Shown: piece after piece, positions 35,643-46,057 of the stretch
How the letters are laid out: every line of letters begins with the position of its first letter
Numbering within the stretch: position 1 is the first letter of the stretch
Assembly (NCBI GenBank): GCA_963971285.1
Contig: OZ020254.1
Coordinates: forward strand, 3,968,001 to 4,032,000
Direction of reading: 5' to 3'
Source: Astropecten irregularis
Lineage: Eukaryota > Echinodermata > Asteroidea > Paxillosida > Astropectinidae
Length of the DNA: 64,000 bases
The notes under the pieces: model-generated
What the model was told of the DNA's origin: nothing
Databases searched by the model: none
What the model saw: only the letters and a program-made list of their open reading frames with translations
Program-made: the position numbers and the translations under genes

Positions 35643-35820
35643 CCCCCCCACAGAAGTGTGGTAGGGGTCTACGAACGAGTACTTACCTGTAGAGCCACTA
35701 CTTATGCATATTTCCCTAGACCGTCAGGTATTCACGCTAAGAATTGATACAACAGCGCCCCCTATTGACCTACCCACAGTGCCCCGCGGCATGTATGCCA
35801 CGTAAGCATCCTCTTTTCTC
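35643..35820. repeat. DIRS inverted terminal repeat, 3' side
   Basis: The outer 39 bases (35,643-35,681) are specific to this end. The following 139 bases (35,682-35,820, from CTTACCTGTAGAGCC to CCTCTTTTCTC) are the reverse complement of 41,625-41,763 with no difference I could find by eye. Beyond that, a short TCAGGGCGG match continues after a small gap. Confidence 0.9.
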
Positions 35821-35877
35821 GGTTGAACTCAGGGCGGAATGCCCAAACATCGAGAATAGTGGGGAGGAGGGGGGGAC

Positions 35878-35975
35878 GCTCTACAGGTAAGTACTCGTTC
35901 GTAGACCCCTACCACACTTCTGTGGGGGGGAGTCTACTTCACTCGTCTTACCTGTAGAGCCACTACTTATGCATA
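35878..35975. repeat. DIRS internal complementary region
   Basis: Bases 35,878-35,930 are the reverse complement of the element's low-coordinate tip (35,643-35,695). Bases 35,932-35,975 are the reverse complement of its high-coordinate tip (41,735-41,778). The two tips are thus joined head to tail here, as in the internal complementary region of DIRS-1. In the accepted model this region templates the ends and completes a circular intermediate for recombinase-mediated integration. Confidence 0.9.
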
Positions 35976-36289
35976 GACTGGCACCGGCAAAAGGCGGTGG
36001 GTATGCGAGATGCTATTGTATACAGAGAGGGGCACTGTAACTAAGGCAAACCCTGGCATAACTTGTGTGCCCAACTGAGGGCAGGGCAAGGAGGCCAGGC
36101 AAGACATCAAAGTTTCAAAAAACTTATGAAGCAACAGCCTTAGCAAGGAGCAACCAAACACAAGCCCGCCAGGGGCATTTATATGAGGTTGCAACAGCAC
36201 CCATTGCGCTAACACGAGCGGAAGGGGATAATACGGATAGTAAAAAGCCCGAGGGACGACATATTGAATGATATGAGTACATCGGGGTT

Positions 36290-37451
36290 CAAAGAAAATG
36301 TTTGAACAATTGGGGAACTCGCCTATTTCTGCGAGGCCCCAGGAAAAAAAAAAAAACGGGTCTCGGGATGCAGCTCTGGAGGCCATCTCCAGCACTGCTC
36401 TCCCGATCCTGACCTCTGTCCAGAGAGCATCCTTCAGGTAGCACTCCGTAGAGGTGTTTGGGGTTCTCCAGCATGCTGTCTGGATGATACCACCTACAGA
36501 AGCACCCCTAAAGAAGGCCCACCCATGGAGGTAGGGAATGGTCCACCAAACGTGGAAGCCGTTCTGACCTCATGCATCTGGGTTGAACTGGCGGCTCATG
36601 CCAACAGTACAAGCGCAGATGGGGGTATGGCTGAGACTAGCCAGTGAGCAAACATGTTGCGAGAAGCGAGTCCATACAGCGGGGTTGATGAGATAAATAG
36701 CGAGGAATAGGCAGCTCCGAGCGACCTGGTTCAATCGATACACCACTTAAGAGCCATGACCGGGCACCACAAACCGTAGTCCGGCACAGGCGAGAAGGAA
36801 TAGATGACCGGGACAAAGATATCCGGGGGTCAAATATCCTTGGTCAAGGAACCCCAACCTCGGGGTAAGGCAGGCACCACCTGGTTCCCATGGGATGTGG
36901 CATGCCTCCGATGTAAGGGGGTGGTAAAAAGGGCTCGAACAGGGGCCTTAAAAGCGTGGCCAGCACGCTGAAAAGGGTCCCATGCATCAAAAAGCCTGAG
37001 CGACAGGGGAACGAGACAGACGTCCCCCTGAACAACAAGTGGAGAGCCCGATTATCCAACACGAAATGAGGGCCTGAGGGCCTCTGTGAACACCTGCTAT
37101 GGTCGAAAGATGACTCATCGTGTAGGCCGCATGGTCGCTTTCGACTAGGTAGGCTATACCAGAAAATCTGCAACCTCCCCTACAGAAGCATTTAGGGGAT
37201 GCAGAGATCAGATTCAGCACCATTTGGGAAGGGTGATGGAAACCGCTATCATAGACTTTTCTGGTAGATGCCCTGCGGCTGCAGGCTGCAAGAACCGCAG
37301 CTCGCTGTGGAAGGTTAACCGTGTGAAGGGGATGCTTGACACCACCCAGCACGTTAGGTGGAGATCCTGCCGAGCCAGGTGAGGGGAAAAAACCCAAGCT
37401 CGTCAGGAGCAGAATGTCTGTTCTATGCAGAACAAAGACCAGCCGATGCAT
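36290..37451 (-). pseudogene. DIRS tyrosine recombinase remnant
   Basis: The translation near 37,080-37,270 carries STRKVYDSGF followed some 45 residues later by TMSHLSTIAGVHRG. This resembles the N-terminal core-binding region of DIRS-type tyrosine recombinases (S-R-x-Y, a hydrophobic stretch, then a T-x-x-x-HLS-x-I helix). It is placed downstream of the reverse transcriptase/RNase H remnant, as in the family. Catalytic residues of the C-terminal domain are not identifiable to me. It is broken, and no intact product is expected. Confidence 0.65.
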
Positions 37452-37539
37452 TAGGGGGCTGGGCAGTCTGGAAAAACCAGGACTGGCAGAACCAGAATGG
37501 GAGCTATGAGGAGGACTTTACAATCCTGTTCTAGCTTGG

Positions 37540-38780
37540 TCACCACGCGAGGAATGAGGGAAAGGACAAAAAGGCATAAGCCAGCAGCCCGTCCCTCCGC
37601 ATCACCAGCGCATGCATCTGACATGCCTGGGGAATGGGGACCCTCGAGATAGACCAGCAGCTGCTGGTAGCCCTGAGCGTAAATAGATCGACATGGGGTC
37701 GATCTAATAGCCGGAGGAAAGGCAAGGCAATCTGCGTGCGCAGAGACCACTCTGTCGGCCGGATACACCTGCCTGAGAGAGCAGAGCATCGGCAAAGGCG
37801 TTCTCCTCTCCCAAGCGGTGTGCCGCTAAAGGCGTATGCACCGATGGAAGGTGGTTCAAGTGAGTGCACATGGCCGGGCAGACCATGTCTCCCCTCCATG
37901 GCACCACGTAAGAAAACACGGATGTGACGTCGCGACGGACGGGACAGATCAATCCGTAAGATAGGACAGAACAGCCGGAGAGCATTGAATGACTCGAACG
38001 ATGCTCGGGGCTGCACTGGCGTGGGTGGATGGAAGCCCCCAAGCCAGAAAGTGACATGACTGTCGCAACAGATAGAGATAGTTGAGGCCTACAAAAAGGC
38101 GCGGCCCGACACAGTGTTGGGGACGTCCGACAAAAATCGAAGGTGCGGGAACGGCCAAGGCGTGACTAGCACGCGATGGCTCAAGGGTTGAGGCCTCGAC
38201 TGGTAAAGGGAGAGCAGGTGCAGCTGGATGACACTCATCCTTAGCCTGCAGAACATGCCTAACAGACCGGCCATAAGGCCCAGCAGCTTGAGCTAAGCTC
38301 GTGCTGGGGGCATCGTCGCCCGGAGACAGGAATATGCATCGGCAAAGGATTTGGCTGCAATCCTACTCGGGCCGGGAAAGCCTTCTCCGCACTCGCATGG
38401 AGGTTGGAGACTGGGAGAACCACTGGGATAAAAACAAGGTCCCAAGTAAGGTTGAGAGCTGGCACTGCGGCCACGCAAGACTGTCTTACTATGAGCCACA
38501 AGTCGAAGTACATGAGAAACATCATGCTCTGGCGACGCAGTGTGGTCAAAAGGCCAGACACCTACAATGTGGAGGTGGAGCGTCATAAAGTGTTGAAAAC
38601 AGCAGTTGAAAACTGATCCGGTCTGATAAAGCGAGAAGGTACGCTTCCTTCAGAACTAGGCTTGCTCCCCATGCTGGTGATCGGGTAAGCTCGAGGGTAG
38701 ATCCGAGTGTACCTATATGAAAGCGACAAGGCAGAATGAATCTGCTGGGAGATAACAGTTTAGAATCGGGCGCCATGTCC
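37540..38780 (-). pseudogene. DIRS reverse transcriptase / RNase H remnant
   Basis: Recognisable pieces in order along the minus strand: GASLVLKEAY at about 38,668-38,639, matching the palm motif around the first catalytic Asp region of DIRS/Gypsy-type reverse transcriptases; a stretch near 38,160-38,270 typical of the connection before RNase H; RHIRVF near 37,929; and TEWSL (about 37,755) followed by RPHVDLF (about 37,700), the conserved motif downstream of RNase H in DIRS elements. The enzyme would copy element RNA into DNA. It is broken in several places. Confidence 0.75.
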
Positions 38781-38849
38781 CAACCAATAAGGTTGACATG
38801 AACCCCGACTGTGGCCCCTCTTGGGGGTAATACATGTACATGAATTGCC

Positions 38850-41500
38850 CCTTACTCGAGGAGGGACACTTTAAAAGTCTCGAGAGAGAGAGAGGGGCGC
38901 CCTGCTATATCGGACAGCACTGGAGTGGGCTGAACGAGCATTTTCAATGGGGTTGGCCAAAAAACCCGCATGCGTAGCCTCGGGAGATCGGGACCAACAC
39001 GCAACGGTCCGGCCAGCCCTGCAAGTCCTTGGAGGCAGCCTCCTACGGGTCCCACGGCGGGGCCCACAGGAGGCGGGAGAGTAAATGTAATTAACGTCCC
39101 GGCCGGGAAAATGGGCGGGGGAGAAACACAGCCTGGCCTCAGCTGACGTTGCCCTGCGGCAGGCTGGGGCTGTCAAGACGAGGTGATTATAGGGCCACCG
39201 AAAATAACGCGAGTAGAACCGAGTGGGCTACATCGGGGATTCATGACTGATGGCCTGAATCTGCCCCATGCCGAAAATGGGTGTCGGGGCAGGAAGACTT
39301 TTGAGGCTTACCCCATCGGCAGTCCTCAAACTCTTGGCTTTAACCAGCCTGAAGTCTCCAAGCTTCCCTGCAAATGGGAAAAAGACCTCAGCAGGGGAAG
39401 GGCTTTGATACTATCGCGGTCGCCCTGACCGAGATGGAGAATCTAGCACATTGTCCAGACGGGGCAAGGTGCAAGTTTGGGAACACGAGTAATAAAAGAC
39501 TCAGTGAAAATAGGGCAATCAGCGTGTTCAAGGAATCGCTGACTCCTCTTCACAATCAGGAACCCAATATTCCGTGAGGAGCAAGGAGGTGACGCCCAAA
39601 CAACGGCAGGAGGGGACTGCCTTATCCAGCGCACTGTGGACCTTGACCATGAGGGGCTGCTTGGACACCGAGTGCCTCTCATTCAGCTGTCTACTAATCT
39701 TTGTTGTCATCGAGAAAGAAAACTAAAGATAACCGCCGTTGACAATAATAATCGCGCTCCAGAAACGGGTAGGCATGCCATTAAGCAGTGGACATGGACC
39801 CAGAAATTCAATTGACAAACCTGGACCAATGGGATGGCCGGGAAAAAGTTGTCACCGGTCATCGCTGGGCCTGTCGATCCTGCGCGTAAATGACCTGTAG
39901 TCCCACTGTGAAGGTCCCTCCTCAGTGGGGACTGTAATTGAACGAGTCATTTTTGATTTTTTATGCACGAGACAAAGCTCGGACTCTGTAAAGGAAAAAC
40001 CACTGCACTGGAGTCACACTCTCGTCTTCAGATAAATACTCTGACGAGACGATTGTGGCGAACAGGGGTATTCCTGGACGGCAGTATGGACAGGCTGAGT
40101 ACACATACTGTACACCCTGTACATGTGGTGTGGGTTTATGGCTGAATGGCTTAACCAGAGACAATGACTGGTGTAGGCTCAAAACTCAAGGGGACGCCGA
40201 CGCATAGCTTGCGTGCGGCAAACTCCTTTGTCCCCGAGTCACCCAACCGCGACCAACGATCGTGAGTGACTGAGCGTGGAACACGGGAACACCCTGCCGA
40301 TCCACGGTGCCTATCCGATTGAAAAGGGCTTAGCAAAAAATTCACTCCGTGAAAACAAGTCGTCGCCAATGCAGCGTTTGCCGCGGTGGGACCACCTAGA
40401 TCAAAACACGTAGTTGACCGAACCCGGCGAAAATTCGCGCGATCTTCGGTCTGATTTTTTTTTTTTTTTTTTAATACTTATTATTCTTACTTTCGACGGA
40501 CAGCCCCGCGGGGAGACCGAGGAAAGGATCCAGTGCGGCCCGAGTCATCGGGACGCCGGAGCAACAATAAAATCCGAAGAACCCGATCGAAACGAGCGAG
40601 AACGACGGTCCGGGGTAGGCCCAGGCTGGGCCACACGCACCGTCCACAGCCCGTCCGGCCAACGGCGCCCCGAGCCCCGAGGGCTGAGCGTGCGTTGCGC
40701 GGTCGGGGAGATCGGACAAAAAGCCAATCCCGACATCGCGTGGCGCTTGTCACCGTGCCGAGAAGGCCAGTGTGCACCGTGTTCACGGAGCCTCGGCGGT
40801 CAGTCGGTTGTGACTACCCCGGGTCCGAAGGTGCAGAGGGCGTAGGGCACACGGCCGAGCCGCGTTTGCCCTGGCGACCGCCCTTCTTGGGTTTGGCTCT
40901 GGCAGAGCAGGTTAGTTTTACTAGAACCTTGCCAGAGCGCCCCTTCACTTTCTTCGTGCCTTCCGAATTGGCCGCGGACGGGGCCCGGTAGTGGCCCCCG
41001 ACCAACGGAACTGCCAGCATCCCCGGCCGGTTGTGGCTGGGGTTGCCGACTAGGGGACTGCCGCCCGAGTAACGGGTTGTTGTACCCGGCGGAGTCCGTG
41101 CACGACCAAGAGCACCGCGGTCCGCCCCGGGGAATGGTTGTTTTCCCCAGGATTGCGGGACCAGCTCTTTTCCAGACACTTCTGTCCTTCTTGGGTTTGG
41201 CTCTGGCACAGGAGGTTAGTTTTATGGGAACCTTGCCAGAGCCACCTTTCACGTGTACCTTCCTTGTTCCGTCCGAGCTGACCGCGGACGGGGACCGGCT
41301 GAGGTCCCCGACCGGGCCGACGGAACTGCCCGTGCCTCCGACCGACCGGCTGACGGGCAGGGGACTGCCGCCCGGGTAACGGGGTGTACCCGGCGGAGTC
41401 CGTACACGAGAGCACGGACCGCACTGGGGAGTGGTTGTTCACCCCAGGATTTGCGGAACCGGCTCTGTCTGATCGCTCGCACCACAACAACAATACAAAC
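38850..41500 (-). pseudogene. DIRS 5' region, presumed Gag-like part
   Basis: This interval is where the first (Gag-like) frame of a DIRS element lies, upstream of reverse transcriptase on the minus strand. Only short open pieces remain and I recognise no zinc knuckle or other Gag motif, so the assignment is positional. Composition is strongly G+C- and CpG-rich. A T-run lies at about 40,457-40,472. Confidence 0.4.
40882..41470. repeat. Tandem duplication, ~304-bp unit, in the DIRS 5' region
   Basis: Two adjacent copies start at 40,882 and 41,186 with CCTTCTTGGGTTTGGCTCTG. They share AGGTTAGTTTTA, GAACCTTGCCAGAGC, CCGCGGACGGGG, GGGGACTGCCGCCCG and CCCGGCGGAGTCCGT in the same order. The copies have diverged by substitutions and small length differences, so the duplication is older than the insertion or arose in the source element. 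Confidence 0.8.
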
Positions 41501-41624
41501 ATACACAGAAGAAATACTTACTAAAACTCTACAAACGTTGGTACAAAATACCTTTAATACTGAAAGCTCTTTTGCGTGAAATCACGGATGGAACGTAAAC
41601 ACGTCCTACCCGCCCTGACGCTAA

Positions 41625-41778
41625 GAGAAAAGAGGATGCTTACGTGGCATACATGCCGCGGGGCACTGTGGGTAGGTCAATAGGGGGCGCTGTTGTATCA
41701 ATTCTTAGCGTGAATACCTGACGGTCTAGGGAAATATGCATAAGTAGTGGCTCTACAGGTAAGACGAGTGAAGTAGAC
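41625..41778. repeat. DIRS inverted terminal repeat, 5' side
   Basis: Bases 41,625-41,763 are the exact reverse complement (by eye) of 35,682-35,820. The last 15 bases, ACGAGTGAAGTAGAC, are specific to this end and reappear inverted in the internal complementary region. Confidence 0.9.
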
Positions 41779-43456
41779 ACATGTGTATCAACTAACCTAC
41801 ATTTCTTTTGCTTTTAAAAAATGAACTTAATTCATTCGACAAAACAACGTTTGAAATGAACCATGACAGATAAAATGTTTTTTTTTTTTAGTAATTATTT
41901 TCTAATTGGTTTGAATGGTATAAACATTAGGCCTCTTAGCCTACATGTTAATATTGGTGACATTGTAGCTGAAATTATATAACATTACATACAAAACACT
42001 GCAAAGTGAATAGGGCCTTATGTAGGCCTACTGTTTAATGTACATGTGTGTACAGGCAAATATGATGACAACGTTTATATTTTCCAAGGCAACCTTTTGC
42101 AATGAACATACATGTAGACCCCATTGTTCGTATGCATGAAAATATGTTTTGAATTTCTGAATTTTTCGTTTTGATAATCAGTATGTTTTTACTACCGGTA
42201 CTACATGTACCAATAAAATAACAGTAAAAATTTGAAACCTTGTAAAATGTGCCTAAATCCAAAACTGGTGGTTCCATTTTTCTTTTCATGATTTTTGCTT
42301 GATAAATTTATGGTTATTGTACTTTGGCCTTGAGAATTACCAGACAGAGTATAAACCAGAAATGAACACTGCCGGGTAGTGTACACAGATTTGTATCCAT
42401 AGCCATAGTCACATTGTCAGTCTGTACTGCGTTCAGTATTAAGGCTTCTTATTAGTAGTATACTATATCATGTGGCCTTCATCACTTCAACTGAATTGTC
42501 AACTTCCAGCCAGCCCACAGAATTCCACCATTGTGCTCAGTAAGCATGTGTGAATCCTGTTAGTCAAAGAGACTGGTTTTGAACAACAGTGGGCACATGC
42601 TATTATATTTACAACTTACAAACACCCTGCTCATGCAGTGATCAGCGTTCTCATGGACGCAGGGATCGTGTTGAAAAATCCCTAACTGCAATACAAACAT
42701 TGAGTTAACCTGTGCACGCACAAACTTTAATTGAAACATACATACGTCAACCTTATAGTGTACCAATGGAAACAAATCTATGCATGCATCACATGCAAAT
42801 CAGTTTTAACTGTAAATGCAATCATATTTACATTTTATCTGAGACAATTAGACCTACCAAACAACGAATAATTGGTCTAATGGTCCTCCATATACATGTA
42901 TGTAATGTAACTCATTGCCAGAGGTGTGTACTAATTCTCAATAGACAATACACATGCTGGCATATAATTAAAAGCAACAGATTTGGACAATATTTATGCC
43001 ATGCAAATTTAACGCCAATAAAATGACTAACTTAGTAACTTAGTAATGACATAGCCCTACATGTAGGCCTATTTATTATTTTCAGTTTTTCACGCATACG
43101 AAAATTTTCAAAAAATTAAACAGCTGCATTATACATGTTAACAAGAAGGCCTAGGCCTCAACAGTTTGGGCACATCAGTACTTGTAGGCCTACATGTAGT
43201 TGTACCATGTGGGGTCTGTGTTTTGCTGCTGGCTGTAGTAACTATAACAGTACTAACACTGCACAAAAGCTGATTCTTCCTATGAAAGAAGAAACCTACC
43301 AGTACCTTTATAATGGACCTTACATTTGTTGTCATTTCCACCATAAAATCAATCAAGCTTTACACAAGTCAAAGGACATTCACCAGCCAACTAGCAAAAG
43401 TGAAACCAGACACTTGTTTTTCTCTCTCTCTAATTACGGTTACTTAGCTTCGATCT
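41779..43456. other. Non-coding stretch
   Basis: No gene recognised. A T-run lies near 41,878-41,890. AGGCCT/ACATGT palindromes are near 41,930, 42,024, 43,060 and 43,185. Confidence 0.5.
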
Positions 43457-43706
43457 GGGTCCTATTTCACGGCCCTGCTTAGCACAAAAATTTGCTAACC
43501 AGAAAATGTCTGTCTTAATAAAAACAGGATTAACAATCAAATTTCCATAATATGTTATGTATCACTTGTGATTGTTCTTTGGCTGTAGTGCGTTGACCAT
43601 GAATATCAAAAATGGAATTTTTACGGGAGGTTTGTTTTATTGAGCAAGACAGTTCTGTGCTAAGCAATTTTTGTGTGCTTAATAACAACTCCATGAAATT
43701 GACCCC
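43457..43706 (+). mobile_element. ~245-bp MITE (CTGCTTAGCACAAA family), copy 1
   Basis: Left end GGGTCCTATTTCACGGCCCT then GCTTAGCACAAAAATTTGCT. The right end is GCTAAGCAATTTTTGTGTGC then CTCCATGAAATTGACCCC, an imperfect inverted complement. The interior has TATCACTTGTGATTGTTCTT and GACCATGAATATCAAA in common with the 54,334 copy. No coding capacity. Confidence 0.78.
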
Positions 43707-44695
43707 TGATGGTTTGTGGTTGTGAGTCGCCTTGACCGGGCGTTCTCCTTCACAAAAACAGGCACTGTACAACTGATTGATGAATATGCTAGATTAATAT
43801 GTGGATTACAATAGACATACATGCAGGTGATGCATGGTACTCCATATGTACAGTTTACAGTACTAATAGCCTGCGCTATCGGGTCAAGGTTAACTTGACT
43901 TGTGTACTACTGAAAGGTATAGGCCTATACTATAAATGGAATAACAATATTCGTGCCAATATGATGATAAAAACTGATTAGATGGCTCATGAACACTGAG
44001 TGTCCTATCAAAATGAAGCCACCAGATGCCATGTTGACTGACAACATTCTACAACTAGGGTAACCTACAGAACTTCTCTAATTCTACCGCCATGCTGAGG
44101 CGCAGGCTGATCAGATTTTCATGCATGTAGGCCTATGCATGTACTACATGTACATCTACATGAAGCCTACACAGCAGATTCAATACACAACATATTAAGC
44201 ATGTGTAATTGGTAGTGGCTGCAGCTATTTCCCAATAGACTCATGTGTATAAATTGTAAGCCATAGACACAGCCATTAACTTGCAAATCTGGTTTTAATT
44301 TTAATGCAATTTTACATACACGTACATGTACATGTACGTAATTTGAATACATTTAACATACATACGACACCCGTACATGTACAGTATGTTGAAGTCCTTT
44401 TACAAATTTGTCTGTAAACAAATAGGCCCTATTTTCATCCACAATTTACACATAGGCCCTTGCACTAGGCAATGCATCTTTAACGTGTCGTTGATTACAA
44501 ATCCCCATCTCCCCCTAGTGAATTACTATCATCAGACTGCAGGCTGCCTTTCACCTGCTATTACAAGCCGCCTGTACCCTGACCCTTGCAAGAATTTTAA
44601 TCAGTGGGTCCAGCAAATTACACGGGAGGCCAAGTGTGGTCAAGTCAACTCAAGAGTACAAGGTAGTCCTGCTTATAATACACGTACACGTACCA
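43707..44695. other. Non-coding stretch
   Basis: No gene recognised. Segment 44,206-44,275 has TAGTGGCTGCAGCTATT and ATAGACACAGCC words that may be a diverged relative of the hairpin MITE at 51,942. ACATGTACATGTACGT palindromes are near 44,140 and 44,325. Confidence 0.45.
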
Positions 44696-44943
44696 GGGGT
44701 AAATTTCATAGAGCTGCTTAATAAGCACCAACATTTGCTTAAGCACCAAAATCCTTGGTAAATAAAATCAGTATGTGAGCCAAAATTCCTTGTGAATGTT
44801 ACGCTCAGCAAACAGTGGCCGAATAAAAGTCGAAAACAGTAAATGTCACATGGTTGGCAATCCTGTTTGATCACGGAAGACTTTTCATGCTTAAGCAAAT
44901 TCTTTGCTTTACTTAAGCAGCTCAGATATGAAATTGGACCCTG
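44696..44943. mobile_element. ~245-bp MITE (CTGCTTAGCACAAA family), diverged copy 2
   Basis: Begins GGGGTAAATTTCATAGAGCT and GCTTAATAAGCACC, and ends CTTAAGCAGCTCAGATATGA then AATTGGACCC. Terminus and length agree with the 43,457 and 54,334 copies, but the interior does not, so it is either an old copy or a different core between related ends. Confidence 0.6.
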
Positions 44944-45881
44944 GTCCAGATACATTATCCAAAGTGTCCAAAATCTTAGTTTCACTGGAATCAACTGAAG
45001 ACCTACAATTTTTCGTTATAAACAAATGATTTTTCTCATCAAGGGATCTGTCAATTCTGACAGCTGGATATTCAACATGTAACCTTCAGGTTGAACACTG
45101 CATCAAAAGGACAGCATCTTCATTTAAGTTTTAGTCTTTACAAAAAATACAACATTTTCATTTTTTCCCGACACCGTATTAAAAAAAAAAAGCATTGTAC
45201 ATTATGTACCTGTACATAAATTTACATTTGTAATGTAGGCCTACATGTACAGGTGTGATGTACTATGTATGTAACCTTTTACATGCAAACATATATACAG
45301 CCTCTACATGTACACTGCATACATTGCATGCAACCTTGGGCTTCAATACCGTGTTTTTAAGGTTCAATGTACTCGAACCAGACACATGGCAAATCTGCAT
45401 TTTGTTTCACAAAAAAAGAAAAAACAAACTAACAAAACAGAGTATCCTGCAATTTATATCCATGCATTATTGCATATAAAAGTACAACGTCAAAAACACA
45501 TATGGTGTCGGCTGATGCGTTACCAACAAATGTCCACTCTGTCTGGGGAATTAGAAAATACATGTACGTATACATTGTACCTGTACATGCTTCATGGACA
45601 ACTTGTTTTCTGTATTTAATTATTTTCAAAGTGCATTGTACTGTTATGCACAGTGTACGTGTGAGCTCGGCAAACAAAGAATACCATTGTAAAAATATCA
45701 GGTCACCAACCAAACTATCATACAATGCATTGCATTATCAACTTGTTCTCAGTCAGTATTTGCTATATTATATTGCAAAGGAGGAGGTTTTAAAGGTTTA
45801 TCAAGATTGAAATCTTTTGTTTGGGTCCTAGTTTGGGTATTTCCATAGAAAAATGTAAAATACATGTTAGCATATCTATCT
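44944..45881. other. Non-coding stretch
   Basis: No gene recognised. Several overlapping open frames on both strands (45,255-45,810) run through ACATGTACA-rich repeats and have no family resemblance. An A-run lies near 45,180-45,190. Confidence 0.45.
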
Positions 45882-46057
45882 TTAAAGGTACTACTGTATC
45901 ATACTTTTTTCACGTTTTTCACTATCTTCTCAAAAAGCGGGCACTGTATGGAAATGGGAATTTCACAGATGACTGTTAATGTATCTTTCTTGATATTTTT
46001 GCCCATGAATCTGTGATTCTTTAACAAACAAAAAAAGTATGATATGTGTACCTTTAA
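45882..46057. mobile_element. Short MITE with long inverted ends, TTAAAGGTA type (copy G)
   Basis: Starts TTAAAGGTACTACTGTATCA then TACTTTTTT, and ends AAAAAAGTATGATATGTGTA then CCTTTAA. The inverted repeats are about 28-30 bp, and TTAA occurs at both ends. Only the outer few bases, plus the ATCATACTTT word shared with copy E, are common with the 366-bp family. The core is unrelated, so it is a second element type using the same terminus. Confidence 0.75.

Larger units (their letters stand above)
35643..41778 (-). mobile_element. DIRS-type (tyrosine recombinase) retrotransposon fossil, structurally complete ends
   Basis: A ~6.1-kb element on the minus strand, G+C-rich compared with its AT-rich flanks. 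Its 5' end lies at 41,778 and its 3' end at 35,643. It has inverted terminal repeats, an internal complementary region close to the 3' end, and pieces of reverse transcriptase/RNase H and tyrosine recombinase in the order expected for DIRS elements. No target-site duplication is visible, as expected for insertion by a tyrosine recombinase. The ends look whole while the coding part is broken, in the order of ten or more places. The look-alike terminal repeats argue for a relatively recent insertion. Confidence 0.9.

Noticed and set aside
35643-35930. A stand-alone foldback MITE with ~53-bp arms
   Set aside because: The right arm continues directly into the complement of the far end at 41,778, so the palindrome is the 3' terminal repeat plus the internal complementary region of the DIRS element.
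45255-45810. Cluster of overlapping ~100-residue frames on both strands as a gene
   Set aside because: They overlap one another on opposite strands through ACATGTACA repeats, with no recognisable domain.
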